Below, piece by piece: positions 34,459 through 45,434 of a stretch of 64,000 nt of DNA; the first letter of the stretch is position 1, and each line of letters opens with the position of its first letter. This DNA is from Batrachochytrium dendrobatidis JAM81. Taxonomy: Eukaryota > Chytridiomycota > Chytridiomycetes > Rhizophydiales. The stretch covers positions 656,370 through 720,369 of the forward strand of contig NW_006281112.1 in NCBI RefSeq assembly GCF_000203795.2, read 5' to 3'. The notes under the pieces were generated by a model that did no database searches, was not told the origin of the DNA, and saw nothing but the letters and a program-made list of their open reading frames with translations. A program made the position numbers and the translations under genes.

Positions 34459-35361
34459 TCAATTGGATGGACCGCCACGTCTGGATCGCTGAAAAGATGA
34501 TCCAAATCTAGTGATAAACTTGGAGGAAGCTCTCCGCATACTGAAAGTACTCTTCCGATTAGATTTATATCTAGATTCTTCATCGGATGAATCATCAGAT
34601 TCTTCTGATGACTCTTCTGATGATTCTTCGTCCGATGATTCAAAATCTCTGCGTTTTCGTCGACCACCAGATTTTCGATGCTTTCGTCGACCATCAGATT
34701 TTCGATGTTTTCGTCGGTCACCAGATTTTCGATGCTTTCGTCGACTAGATTTTTTACCAATACTCTTGTATTTTAATAATTGCTTTTCAAAATAATCTTT
34801 AACAGAAGGCCTTTCTTTGATAAGCGAAGTTTGGTGAGCAACTGATGCAAGATTCAGAGGGGTTCCGAAAACGAAACTCACAATCCGTTTATCGTTTTCC
34901 CATTCCTTTTCTACAAGACGAGTAATCTCGGACTGGCAATCATCAAGGCTTTTTCGAAGTTTGCCAAATTTGGAATCTTGAGCTTCAAGATCAGGCTTAG
35001 TCTTTTCAGTTTTACCATATTTTGGATTGCCATTGCCTTTTTGAGCTTCACTTTTCAGATTTTCAAGATCTTTTTCGTAGCCCATTAGCACTTGATATCG
35101 ACTGTCGTATCGAGATTTTAACGGGCCATACATTTTTTCTTGCTGATTACGAGCATCCTGTATCAGTATGTGTTTTTTGAGCAAATACTTGATCTCATCT
35201 GGAATTGGACTAAGATTATCTATGCCTATACCGTTTGTACTGGAAGTGTCGGCTGAAGTGCTAGCTCCAGTATTTTTAGCTGCACTGGGATTGACTGGGC
35301 TGGCTGTAGTAGCTGAACAAACAAACAGGATCGATGACAATACAGCAACTGCGAGTTTCAT
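34459..35361 (-). CDS. Secreted protein, family 1, member b, with RKHRKSG repeats
   Basis: 300 residues, single exon, ATG at 35361. The signal peptide MKLAVAVLSSILFVCSATTA matches the other members, followed by NPSAAK. A helical charged middle follows (about residues 45-200: EKMYGPLKSRYDSRY; KFGKLRKSLDDC). The C-terminus holds about four tandem copies of a 10-residue basic unit (RRKHRKSGDR-like, about residues 208-245), then an acidic Ser/Asp/Glu run (SSDEESSEESSEES), then a basic end. The basic block looks like a nucleic-acid- or nucleus-targeting segment, and the alternation resembles SR-type proteins, but neither role is shown. The repeat is absent from the other members. Confidence 0.82.
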   Translation of the reverse strand: MKLAVAVLSSILFVCSATTASPVNPSAAKNTGASTSADTSSTNGIGIDNLSPIPDEIKYLLKKHILIQDARNQQEKMYGPLKSRYDSRYQVLMGYEKDLENLKSEAQKGNGNPKYGKTEKTKPDLEAQDSKFGKLRKSLDDCQSEITRLVEKEWENDKRIVSFVFGTPLNLASVAHQTSLIKERPSVKDYFEKQLLKYKSIGKKSSRRKHRKSGDRRKHRKSDGRRKHRKSGGRRKRRDFESSDEESSEESSEESDDSSDEESRYKSNRKSTFSMRRASSKFITRFGSSFQRSRRGGPSN

Positions 35362-36402
35362 TCTACTGGTTTGATTGAGCAAGTTGTAATGTCATTCAAC
35401 AAGTCGGTTTTTGAACTGTATTTATATCCATTATTGAATAAATGATATTAAAAGCATATTCCTTGAATGGTCGTTTTAAGGGTTAGTATTACTGTCAGGG
35501 TTGAATGGTGATTTGTTGTCAATGCCAAACTTTGAAGAGTCTCCCTTTATATGTTGACCTGTAACCTTGGCTGAGCTGCTATCTGACCATACATTCGAAT
35601 ATCATATGGTTGGCTATGCAGTCCCACCCTAAAATGGCTATGGTCAAGGGTTAGGGTTAAGAAATGAGTATAAACCAAAACTGGAATGAGTTGACACTCG
35701 GCTATTAATTGGTCATCAATATTGTTGTGATATTCCATGCTTGTTAAAATAGCAAGTGATTGGCATGATTCAACGTACAAGTAGTGTATAATGAATATCG
35801 GATGATACCGGTTTACTTGAACAAGAGTGCTAAATCCGTTGGAATAAATGTAATTTAGTCGTCTATTTCTGTACTACATTTTACATCCTCATTGTTATGT
35901 TGAAGCAATCAGACATTGACCGTTTACGTATAGTTTGAATGGTTAGTGTGTATCTGTTGTAATATCCAAGCAAGATATCTAAGCTTCAACCCTTAACAAG
36001 CAAGCATTAGTACTTGCATTGGACACACCCTAATTTATCATTTCCTCATTATCTCCCTTATGTTTCAATACCACTACTCTTACTTTTCAAAAGACCCAGC
36101 GTTACCAATATTTTATATAGCAGCATATTATATTATTACTTGTTGAAAGACTCGGTAATTTTTGTATATCTTGTATATTCTACTTTTTCGATACACCTAA
36201 ATTCTTTAACATGCTAGACAACATCAAATGTCTGCAAAAAACAGCTGGAAATGGAATGCGTTTGTAGGAATACAAAACATCATACACAAGATGACAGCAG
36301 TATTGCATACATACAAATCAAAGTATGCTCTCATGACTGTCAACGGATTGATTGAAAACAACTTTATATCCAACTTGCCCATCAACAACCAACAACTCTG
36401 TT
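35362..36402. repeat. Upstream part of an inverted segmental duplication (partner 50355-51052)
   Basis: The region upstream of family 1b, matched in inverted orientation upstream of 51053. It includes telomere-like GGGTTAGGGTTA at 35648-35659, ATTTAGTCGTCTATTTCTGT at about 35852, and a short conserved frame (NSWKWNAFVGIQN ... NNQQLC, 36237-36400). Confidence 0.8.
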
Positions 36403-36829
36403 GGAGTTTTGTGTAATCTGATTTATATTAATTTAAATGGAGTGTGTGTATGATCTGTAACTGTTAGTAGTTGACAGAAAATAACAAATCAAAAGTGTAA
36501 TGGGAGTTGCACAATAATTCAGGATCAGCAGATTTGGGGTTTTCAATGATAATGAAAATATGTAATAAAACAATAATATGTTGAAATGGTTGAAAGAGTC
36601 ATTTATTAATAAATATGAGTTATAGTCAGTCTTGTAGTAATTGATTGTTTGTATCTTGGTGACACAAACAAGTAGAATGTATGATGAGCAATCAGAAAAG
36701 TAAATTGATCAATATGTGTAATTCCTATTGTTTACCAAGTCAAATAGTGGAATTATGGCACACAAACATTGGTGATACGAGTCCCTTGGATCATCACATA
36801 TTACCATTTAGTATCCCGCATGGATACTC

Positions 36830-37110
36830 GACACATTTGGTAGTCATACATTGTATGGTCACCAAGTTTGAACCCACATTCATGTATTGTGTTGGACTGT
36901 CAATGTTGTCAATACAACTCTGTACACACATTTGTTGTATTCTGAATCACAAATACGATCGCAATCTAGTTCAACAACAATCATGGCACATGTCAGTAAT
37001 GCAACTGTTGTTTGCATGCCAATCATCACCAACAACACCACTGTATTGTCAACCAGTCCATGACACTGACTGTTTATTACACACCAACACTGTTAGTGTT
37101 CCGTTTACAT
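36830..37110 (-). repeat. Decayed Tc1/mariner-like relic
   Basis: Minus-strand copy of the element at 2973-3370, recognisable by the FKLGD-type frame (at about 36860-36875) and the TTGGTGTGTAATAAACAG end region near 37070-37085. Strongly mutated. Confidence 0.5.
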
Positions 37111-37950
37111 GACTAGACTGCAAGTTGTCGTATTCGTTTCTGTAGATTTGAAATTGTTAGTAATCGAGTTTTGATATTCAATTCGTGCTGTTTTTGTATA
37201 TTTTTGTATATTGCTGGACATTCAACTCAACGTCTTGTTCCAAAGTGGACATGTGTTTGATGTCATGTTTGTATAATCGAAACAGGAATCCAGTTTGTCA
37301 AGTAAACGCTGCAAGACTCTTGACAACCAGTCATGTACAGTATTGAGTCGGATGTTCATACTATTGATAGCATGACAATTGACAGTTCAAGAGTTCTGTT
37401 GAAGCTTTTCTAATCATTGGCAATACTTTGAGTTTGCGTATTGAAAGTATTACAGTTGGCATAAAGTATTGATACTGCTGATATGACCATCAATCCATAC
37501 TGCATTGAACAGGACTGCAACACAGTATCATATCACTAGATCAAGTGTTGAGGCAGAGCCGTTTGAAGGATTTTACCACTAATATTTGACCAGCTGTTGT
37601 GTGGATAAACCGTTACTCTATACTGACCGTAACTTGAAACTGACTGACTATGCCAATCGATCTTGACATATTCTTTAGTATATGGGTCAGGGTTAGCAGC
37701 CCTTGACTATGAGTCATGTTTCATTCAATGGCTGAAGAGTTGTGCATAAAACAGCCTACACATGAGTATCTGTGCTACATATACCTAAATGGCGGTCGAG
37801 TTGTTGCTGCGTAAGCTTGTATAACCCGTATGTCTTGATTATATATTTAATCGCTATAAAAGTATGGTTCATATCCACAACTGGCTCATTCATTACCAAG
37901 AATTGACCTACTAATCAACAAGCTTTATCACATTCATTCTCGTCAACAGG
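37111..37950 (+). promoter_or_regulatory. Upstream region of the Ser/Asp-rich secreted gene
   Basis: No gene in 840 bases. CGCTATAAAAGTATGG at about 37850 is a TATA box 95-100 bases before the ATG at 37951. GGGTCAGGGTTAGCAGCCC at about 37685 is another telomere-like motif upstream of a secreted gene. Confidence 0.45.
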
Positions 37951-38856
37951 ATGAAATTCATATCGACTATTGTGTTGTTGCTATTGTCGGTGACAGTCAG
38001 TGCAGTAGTCATTGATTGTCCGTCTGCCAGCGAATCAGAACCTGTAAAAGAATGTTCAACACACATGCAGCAACACGCTGGTATTTGCGCTTCAACTGGA
38101 ACAGAGCAACAATCTATTGAAACCAATTATGATGTAGCTCAGTCGACTGTAGATCCCGATGATTCAGACAGTTCTGTTGAACAGTCCGATGAATCACTGT
38201 CATACTCTGAGTCCAAACAGTCAGACGATGATATATTTGACAACACACTATATGACGACGTCTGCCATCTTCCTAAAAACTATATCCCAGAGAATGAACG
38301 GCCCATTCTCACACATCAGCAAAGGCTGGATAGAGTCGAAAAAATAATGAGGAATATGGGTATGGAAATTCCAACTGATATTGGAGACGGATATCCGCAC
38401 AAAATGAGCACCAAGGCAAAGGAAAGAATACTAGAAACTAAACGAAGGATACGTGGGCGTAGAATGAGCTCATCTGATAAAAAGAAATTCAGGAAACTGA
38501 AACTAGGAAGATTATGGGTGTGTCGCAAGTTGGCTCTTGAACCTCTCGAAGAAGAGTCGATCAGAGTTGTATCTGAACCTACTCCAGAATTAAAATCCAT
38601 CTTGAAACCCGGATCCACTTTTAAACCCCACGGCTCAAAACACGATCATTCTAAAAAACATCAGCAAAAGTCAAGTCACGATGCTGGTTCAAGGGAAGCT
38701 AAAGTGCACTTTGTACCAATGACTAAAATTGCTAGATATTCAAGTGAATCTAGTGTACTGCAAGAATATGATATTCAACTTCTTCCACCAGAATCAAGGT
38801 TTAATAGATTCAAACGACAGATGCTGAGGTTCATTGGATATAGAAGGCATACTTGA
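37951..38856 (+). CDS. Secreted Ser/Asp-rich protein of unknown function
   Basis: 301 residues, single exon. It has a signal peptide (MKFISTIVLLLLSVTVSAVV), then three spaced Cys and an acidic Ser/Asp/Glu region (residues about 68-100: DPDDSDSSVEQSDES). After VCHLPKNYIPENERP comes a basic helical part (KERILETKRRIRGRRMSSSDKKK is approximate, residues about 150-175), a His/Lys-rich stretch (HGSKHDHSKKHQQKSSHD) and a basic end (FKRQMLRFIGYRRHT). No known domain. Like family 1 it alternates acidic and basic segments behind a signal peptide, but I cannot align it to them. The downstream flank carries the GATCATATTGCACCAATCA motif (39113) shared by the other secreted loci. Confidence 0.8.
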   Translation: MKFISTIVLLLLSVTVSAVVIDCPSASESEPVKECSTHMQQHAGICASTGTEQQSIETNYDVAQSTVDPDDSDSSVEQSDESLSYSESKQSDDDIFDNTLYDDVCHLPKNYIPENERPILTHQQRLDRVEKIMRNMGMEIPTDIGDGYPHKMSTKAKERILETKRRIRGRRMSSSDKKKFRKLKLGRLWVCRKLALEPLEEESIRVVSEPTPELKSILKPGSTFKPHGSKHDHSKKHQQKSSHDAGSREAKVHFVPMTKIARYSSESSVLQEYDIQLLPPESRFNRFKRQMLRFIGYRRHT

Positions 38857-39339
38857 ACATTTCTACGCAAACCACCATAACTAAAAGTGTATAGTAAATC
38901 AATGTTTGGACACTCGACTGTTTGGTAATTCAATTTCATTGTAAAACTGGAATCACGCTATCAACAACCTCGTTTAGAGTATGCTATACTGCAGTGTGTA
39001 TATATGATTTATACTGTCAATTTGCATTTGTCATGTAAGCATTCAGTCATGTTTGTCCAATAAACACCTTGCATTGTCACCACCATTTCCAGTGTAATAG
39101 TATGCTTGAATTGATCATATTGCACCAATCAGCTACTGTGCACTGAATGTATCAGATGGTGTCATGAAATGGTGGATAATATTCATAATTGAAGTATTGG
39201 CAGTCAGTGATTGAATGATACGATCGAATACCGCTGATCACTTTGTTAGTGGCCAGTATCACATGTGTACAATATCAATATGTTGCACAACAGTCATTCA
39301 AACAGGTTGGAGCATGCCACATTGTAGCAATGCAATCAA
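38857..39339. repeat. 3' flank with the shared GATCATATTGCACCAATCA motif
   Basis: The motif at about 39113-39131 and its surroundings resemble the repeats downstream of family 1 genes. No gene. Confidence 0.5.
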
Positions 39340-39967
39340 ATTGGTGCACCACATGTCAACATACATGTAGTGTAGTGTAGTATACACTAGTAGTGATGAT
39401 TCAACCAACGACATGCGTGGTTGTAATATTATACGTGAAACCACATGCTCATGTCCATGTCCATGATTATGGGGACATACAGCATTACAATGATGGGTCA
39501 GCAACAATGTGATGGAACTGGATGTGCAATATTAAAATCATGTCCAGAATACGTCATATAACGACAATTTGCAGCCATATTGACATAAATGGATCACTAA
39601 ATAACAGTGTTGGTGTGTGATAAACAGTTGCATTACTGACATGTGCCATTATCATTGTTGTTGAACTAGATCGTGATCGTATCCGTGATTCAGAATACAA
39701 CAAATGTGTATAGAGTTGTATTGAAAACATTGACAGTCAAACACAATACATGAATATGGGTTCAAACTTGGTGATCGTACAATGTATGATTACTAAGAGT
39801 GCACAAAGTGTAGATTCAACACTATAGTCTGATTGTGTGTCATATGATGGTTGTTGTATATCAAACACACAGTTTAGTCAATGTGTAGTAATCATTGTAT
39901 GCTGCAATGAATAACACAGTCATTGCAGGATGAATACTGGAGTGATCCATTTGACATGAGTATGGTT
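39340..39967 (+). repeat. Dispersed repeat with Tc1/mariner-like relic (copy of 2740-3370)
   Basis: Closely similar to 2740-3370. The inner element runs from GCAGCCATATTGA (39574) to GAGTATGGTTGTA (about 39957-39970), again with inverted ends and TA at the right. Confidence 0.6.
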
Positions 39968-40019
39968 GTAAAACAAAGCGTTTGCGGTTACACAACACTC
40001 TTGAAGGGTGTGCTTTTCA

Positions 40020-40200
40020 ATATACCTGATCAAAGGGTCGTAAAAGCATAATTCAATCGACATGATCATCAAATTGATCAATATGATATTGTGGATAGGG
40101 AGCAGCATACTATTGTTTGATAGTAAACCGCTACAAGCAATCAAGTAACCCTGTATAGTCGGTTAATCTAAAAGGGTTAGGGTTGGTTTGCTATATAAAA
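40020..40200 (+). promoter_or_regulatory. Conserved promoter block of secreted family 2 (copy of 29760-29900)
   Basis: Contains GATCAAAGGGTCGTAAAAGC, ACCCTGTATAGTCGGTTAA, GGGTTAGGGTTGG at 40174-40186 and CTATATAAAA at 40191-40200, 95-105 bases before the ATG at 40294. Confidence 0.65.
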
Positions 40201-40293
40201 ATACAAATACAATCGATTGAGTTCAGTTTTTTAATCGACATCAGTCTCAACACTCTACTTTTGTACTATTGTTTAAACCTATTGACCAATCTG

Positions 40294-40902
40294 ATGAAAT
40301 TGGTTGATATTCTATTTGTACTGACCACGGCAGCAACCGCCAATGCAATATTGATTCCAACTGACAACGATGGCTCACTCCAAGCATCAAGCACTTCGAG
40401 TCAAGTGTCTGGTCCAACCAGTGAACCTAATCCAGCCACTTTTGATGAATATCAGCAAGAAGCAATGGATGAATTTGATTTAAGCATTTTCGGTCAAGAT
40501 CAACAACAACCAATTGATCAATCCAGTTCAGGTACTTCCAGACAAGACCAACAACGACCAATGGTACAAAGCGCGTCCTCCAATACTGTTTCAAATCAAG
40601 TGATTAGATTAAGTGAAAGATATCAGAGAACCCTTGGTAATCTAAAGAAAAGGCTTGTAGCATTTAAAGAAATACGAGAGAAAAAACTCAAAAAATATTG
40701 CGATTATGAAGCTCTTAGACTCGAACAATGGTCAGCATTAACAAGAGGAGAAGAAATATCAGGATCAAGGCACGATCCAAACACTGAAAAGCAGCTAAAA
40801 AAAGAGTATGCAACGGCAAGAAGAAAAGTGTGGGATTTAAGAAAACAATTGAAAAGGTTTATGAAAAGGCGTGGTTTAGAATTTCAAGATTCAGATTGGT
40901 GA
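40294..40902 (+). CDS. Secreted protein, family 2, member b
   Basis: 202 residues, single exon, ATG at 40294 (signal peptide MKLVDILFVLTTAATANA). The mature chain starts with ILIPTDND as in 29990, followed by a shared SSTSSQVSGPT(S/N)EP stretch. The Gln/Asp-rich middle is shorter than in member a. The C-terminal helix-rich part has EEISGSRHDPNTEKQLKKEY, parallel to member a. Differences are spread across the chain, including many amino-acid changes, while both frames stay open. This suggests divergence under use rather than decay. Function unknown. Confidence 0.82.
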   Translation: MKLVDILFVLTTAATANAILIPTDNDGSLQASSTSSQVSGPTSEPNPATFDEYQQEAMDEFDLSIFGQDQQQPIDQSSSGTSRQDQQRPMVQSASSNTVSNQVIRLSERYQRTLGNLKKRLVAFKEIREKKLKKYCDYEALRLEQWSALTRGEEISGSRHDPNTEKQLKKEYATARRKVWDLRKQLKRFMKRRGLEFQDSDW

Positions 40903-41150
40903 TGTGTCGATGAATTCAATTTTGATTTTGAATAAATTTAAGCTTTCTGATATGTTGGTATTTATCGAGTATTGTGAATGGGCCAACAACCATATCATTG
41001 ATTGTATATTGTGTTGGGTATTACATCAACAGTTACTGGATTGTTGATTGATACATTGACACGGCTTGTTCCATATACATTAATGACCGGATAACAACCA
41101 GTGCTATTTGTAACTACCAATCGCACTTGCAATCACTTGTCAGTTGCATG
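40903..41150 (+). repeat. 3' flank of family 2b, copy of 30701-30960
   Basis: See 30701-30960; same orientation relative to the gene, with a few substitutions. Confidence 0.75.
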
Positions 41151-43720
41151 ATACCATCAACTGATCATGTCGTTTATTGTACAACAAACGGAGCAATACA
41201 CTTGTTCAAAGTTGGATGTAGATTGTGCCATCAACCGGTTCGATATTGGTCAATTAGAATGCAATCATTGATTCGTTGGTTTAATGATCGACTCGACTCA
41301 CATTCGACTGTAATGGCCACAAATCTGTATTGCTGATTGACACGCATATATCGACATGTATCAAACTCGGACATGGTGTATATCAGTTGCATATACCAAT
41401 CACTGATGCAATTGATGATGATCGATTAGCCAATCAATTGGGTATCAACACCAATGTCAGTCCATTATCACATGGATACTCGCAGTTGTGACCTGTATTC
41501 AGTCAGCAATATTGGTTCATGTAGTGTATTGTATAGTCAACTATGCACATGCACATGCATGTCATTGTCAATTGATGGTCGTTTGTAAACAACTTGTGGA
41601 CAACTTGCAAATATTACAATCATGGTGATTGCTTGAATGTCGATACCAAGCCATGCGTTTGATGGTCATTTACTGATCAGTTTACTGTTCAACAATGCAA
41701 ATGGTCGTTGTCTACCAATCAGTCGAGTCGTAGACATGAACTGCACATTGTGTGTATCGCTTTGTTCATGACCAAACTGTAACAATGTGTATTTTGCATT
41801 GAGTCTGAACTGCAATCTGCGACTTGTACGCATTATGATGTATTGTTTCAATAGCCATTGTTGCATTCGTCAACATCAACGTGCAGTGTCGATCTGATGT
41901 TTGGTGTTGATGTTGTGTTGATATTCCAACAACACTGAATATCCCAAATCAGGTCAGCATTGACTCGTGTGATAATAATCCACAGACAGTCAGTTGTACC
42001 AAACTGTTGTACAAACATATTGACATTCGATCGATCGGAACGACAATCAATCACTCTAATGTGTTGTTGGATATACAAACTATATTACACATGGTGACTG
42101 ATGTTGTAACACATGTCGTAACACAACATTGAATCAATCAAACTGCAATTACACACTCCATCATATGTCGCATGTGTTGGTATGTCAAGTATGGTGATAT
42201 CGGATCAAAACAGTCGATTGGCATAATAATCCATCAACATTCGAGTCGTTTGATCAACCAAACAGTTGTATCATGCGGTAATATCAATATACTGCGATTG
42301 TAGCATGTCATTCATCAGATATTGTTGAAACCATTACAAAACCTGTTTGGACCAAATCAAACTGTGACGAATACCGCATACTCGAATCATCATCAACTAA
42401 ACCAGGAATACACACTTTGACAATATTCGCGATTGATGATTGAACATGATTCATGGCTAATTCGTCGAGTGTTTGCAATGTGTTAATATAACCAGTCATA
42501 TATCATTTGGTGTTATTGACTTGTGGTTTGGTGATGGTTTGATTGCAAGTGATTCTTGGACACAACACATTGCAAACCAAGCAACTTGACTACTTGAACG
42601 ACTCAAACGACTCGATACTAACCGGAATTCAATACAATTGTTGAATAGCCCGTGTAATATCAGATCTAGTCAAGTCAACAGACAAGCCAACAGACACGAC
42701 ACTCAATACAACTATATACAGCAAAAATGCGTTGGATTCATTTGTGATTGCATACTCATCAATCTTGAATGACAGTATTTGTGCAGTTTTGGATATAGGT
42801 TGTATGGATATTGCAGCAAACCTGTAGTATTATAGTATGACTGGCATATACTACTATTGGATCAAACAACATAACAGTCCAATATAATGTCAAATATATA
42901 TGTGCATAGAATGGTCACCAAACCTGATCGGTTGTGTATCAATCATAAACAACTACCAATTAGCAACAAGTGCCATTCGTATACATTGACAGAATCACTA
43001 CAGACAACACCAACAATTACAAGATCATGTGCAATATATCAAGAATTGTGACATGGTTTCAATAAACCAACAACAACTGAACAAATGACATTACAATGAT
43101 TATTCATAGAACAAGGCAATCAAACGACAATGTTAGTGACGATTATGTTGGACAATATTCATGATTCAAATATTGACAGTCAAACATTGGTTAACCAACA
43201 GTTGTACGATTATACAACTGACCCGTGTATTGACAAGTGATCAACATCGATCCGGTTATAGTTGAAACGGTGTATCACAGGAATTGAAAGTTGTCAGTAT
43301 TGTTGTGGTGTAATATTAGCAACTACGCACAACTTGACATGAATGACAATGTTGATGTCGAGACTGTCAATGTATTACAATGTATTGGTCAACAGTGACT
43401 GAGATCAATGACAATATTGCAGTCAATTCAATCCATGTGTTGATTGGAACAATCATTATCCACTTGTCAGATTCAGAATGTAAATGAATGTTTTGTAACA
43501 TATTTACTAATCCAACAATTGACTGATTAACAATAATTGAATATTAAAATGTTGAATAAAAGACTCGAGTCATTATATGAATGACGTAATCAATTATTGA
43601 GTTGAGTTGACACTCGATTGAACAATACAAATAAACACATGACAAATGTTTAAACACTATTCAAAATGTGTGAATTTGTCTCACATTATTCACATGATAT
43701 CGAGTTTTGGATTTAAAGTC
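41151..43720. other. Long AT-rich stretch without genes
   Basis: 2.57 kb of CAA/TTG-rich DNA with only short frames lacking family features or plausible starts. It looks like old repeat-derived sequence. I see no gene, RNA or intact element. Confidence 0.6.
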
Positions 43721-43721
43721 G

Positions 43722-43808
43722 GATTTTTTCTTTTCTTTTTTTCATTCCATTCTATTACATTCTTATTCTATTCCATTCAATTCTTTCATTTCTCTCCAGT
43801 AAACTCCA
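43722..43808 (+). promoter_or_regulatory. Pyrimidine-rich leader of the Crinkler-like gene
   Basis: About 75 bases of almost pure T/C with repeated ATTC pentamer-like units (TCCATTC, TTCTATT) end eight bases before the ATG at 43809. No TATA box is near. It is unlike the promoters of the signal-peptide genes in this window. Confidence 0.5.
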
Positions 43809-45434
43809 ATGGAAAATGAAAGGTTTTACATTAAATATCTGGACTACCAGCCAGTGGAAATCGAAACTCACTTCAATGGAGAACTAGAAAGAAGAAGACC
43901 ACTGACTGACGTTGGTGACTTGGTTGCTGCTTACAAGACTGCTGCCACTCCCCTCCTTGGTGCTATAGACCCTGACGAGCTCACCATTCATTATGTGGTC
44001 AATGGGGTGGAGACCAACTACAACTCCTGGGACCCCATTTCTGCTCTCGGAACAAATGGGACTGTTGGGTCCAATCCACTGATTATTCGCTCTCTAAGAG
44101 ATACTATCACTATGGACGAGCATATGGTTTGGTCTCTTCCTGAACCGGTGTATGACAATCCTGTGTCAAGACCCAACACCTCTGGCAGAATTTGGAAGAA
44201 GCCGACACATGTTTTCCTGTGGTCTGATTTTAAGCAAAGCGTTGTTGATTGGATTGGTGCTAATCATCATCAGCATTCTCAAAGAGTACAAAGACCTGTG
44301 TTTGTTTCTGGAATTATCATCACCGAAGAAGTTCAAAGTCTTCAACCCTTCATCAAGCTCAATTTGCTCAATATCTCTGCCAAGTGTTTCATTCCTCCTT
44401 CTGAATTCAAGGCACGACGTCAAATCACAAGCTGCGTAGGGGAACCAGATCATTTAATGACTAGAGATGGAGAGGTTGTCACTATTGTTGAAGAAAAGGG
44501 CAATTGGGCTTTGTCTACTGGTGATATCGTCAATTCATACGACACAGAAAGGACACGTGCGTCTGCTCTTGACCAACTCTACCACTATATGCGATTGAAC
44601 CACAGACAATATGGGATTCTGTCGTCATACGAAAACACCTGGTTTGTTCATCGAAATCAAGAATGTGCCGTTTGTGAAGAACCTCAAGTTCATGAAACTT
44701 TGTATGTTTCCGAGGGAATCTCCTTTACTGCTCAAACACCCACTGTTCAACAATGCTTATCGTATTTCAACAGCATCGTCAATCACAATCATATGGATTC
44801 TCCCCACGCATCAAAGCGTCCGTCTAGAGCTAGTTCTGCTACCCAAATCTCTCGACCAAGTAGTACTAGAGTATCTCCGCGTGCTAGTCTCTCCAGAGGA
44901 TGCAGTTCTTTGTCGTCTGGAATTCAAATCAACGAGCAACCCCAAGATTTTGATGTTGATGATTTCAAATTCGATACAGTTCTTGGTGAAGGAAGAAGCA
45001 AAGTGTATTTGGATTACTATGGATCTAGCCGTATTGCTCTCAAGGTTGCTGATATTGCCAAGCACGGAGAAATGCTTCCAGAATTGCTGAATGAGGTTTC
45101 TGTGTATGAACAGCTATCGGGGCTACAAGGGAATGGCATACCTAGATTCGTTTGTCATGGGTTTGTGGAGGACGTTCTGTACTGTGTAGGTGTTTCTATC
45201 TGTGGTACGGTGGCCAATGGATTCACTGAACAGCAAAAGCAGAAGTTGTTGGAAACACTCGAAAGCATTCACGAGGCCGGTATTCTACATAACGATATCA
45301 AAAAGGAGAATATCTTGATTGATGAATCTGGGAATCCATATATCATTGACTTTGGCTTCTCTACACGAAATTGCTCCCCTGCTGCTCGAATGGAAGAAAC
45401 AAACTTGCTCCTTAGTCTGATTGAAAGTACTTGA
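43809..45434 (+). CDS. Crinkler-like (CRN/CR) protein: header, PD-(D/E)XK nuclease-like and kinase domains
   Basis: 541 residues, single exon, no signal peptide. The N-terminus (about 1-105) has the layout of the ubiquitin-like header of Crinkler-type effectors: VGDLVAAYK, LTIHYVVNG and a terminal NPLIIRS. Residues about 110-310 hold a restriction-nuclease-like signature, EPDHL (about 213) and VTIVEEKG (about 225-231), matching PD...E-x-K. After a Ser/Arg-rich linker (about 335-375) comes a short kinase-like domain: LGEGRSKVY (about 391), IALKV (about 410), HNDIKKENI (about 494) and IIDFGFS (about 513). HND replaces HRD, but the catalytic Asp, Lys and DFG are present. The kinase ends soon after DFG and lacks the large C-lobe. 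CRN proteins of chytrids and oomycetes act inside host or rival cells; that role here is inferred. Codon use looks less AT-biased than its neighbours. Confidence 0.8.
   Translation: MENERFYIKYLDYQPVEIETHFNGELERRRPLTDVGDLVAAYKTAATPLLGAIDPDELTIHYVVNGVETNYNSWDPISALGTNGTVGSNPLIIRSLRDTITMDEHMVWSLPEPVYDNPVSRPNTSGRIWKKPTHVFLWSDFKQSVVDWIGANHHQHSQRVQRPVFVSGIIITEEVQSLQPFIKLNLLNISAKCFIPPSEFKARRQITSCVGEPDHLMTRDGEVVTIVEEKGNWALSTGDIVNSYDTERTRASALDQLYHYMRLNHRQYGILSSYENTWFVHRNQECAVCEEPQVHETLYVSEGISFTAQTPTVQQCLSYFNSIVNHNHMDSPHASKRPSRASSATQISRPSSTRVSPRASLSRGCSSLSSGIQINEQPQDFDVDDFKFDTVLGEGRSKVYLDYYGSSRIALKVADIAKHGEMLPELLNEVSVYEQLSGLQGNGIPRFVCHGFVEDVLYCVGVSICGTVANGFTEQQKQKLLETLESIHEAGILHNDIKKENILIDESGNPYIIDFGFSTRNCSPAARMEETNLLLSLIEST

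Noticed and set aside
35648..35659. Internal telomere or chromosome fusion point
   Set aside because: Only about two TTAGGG-type units are present at each site, far too few for a telomere tract.
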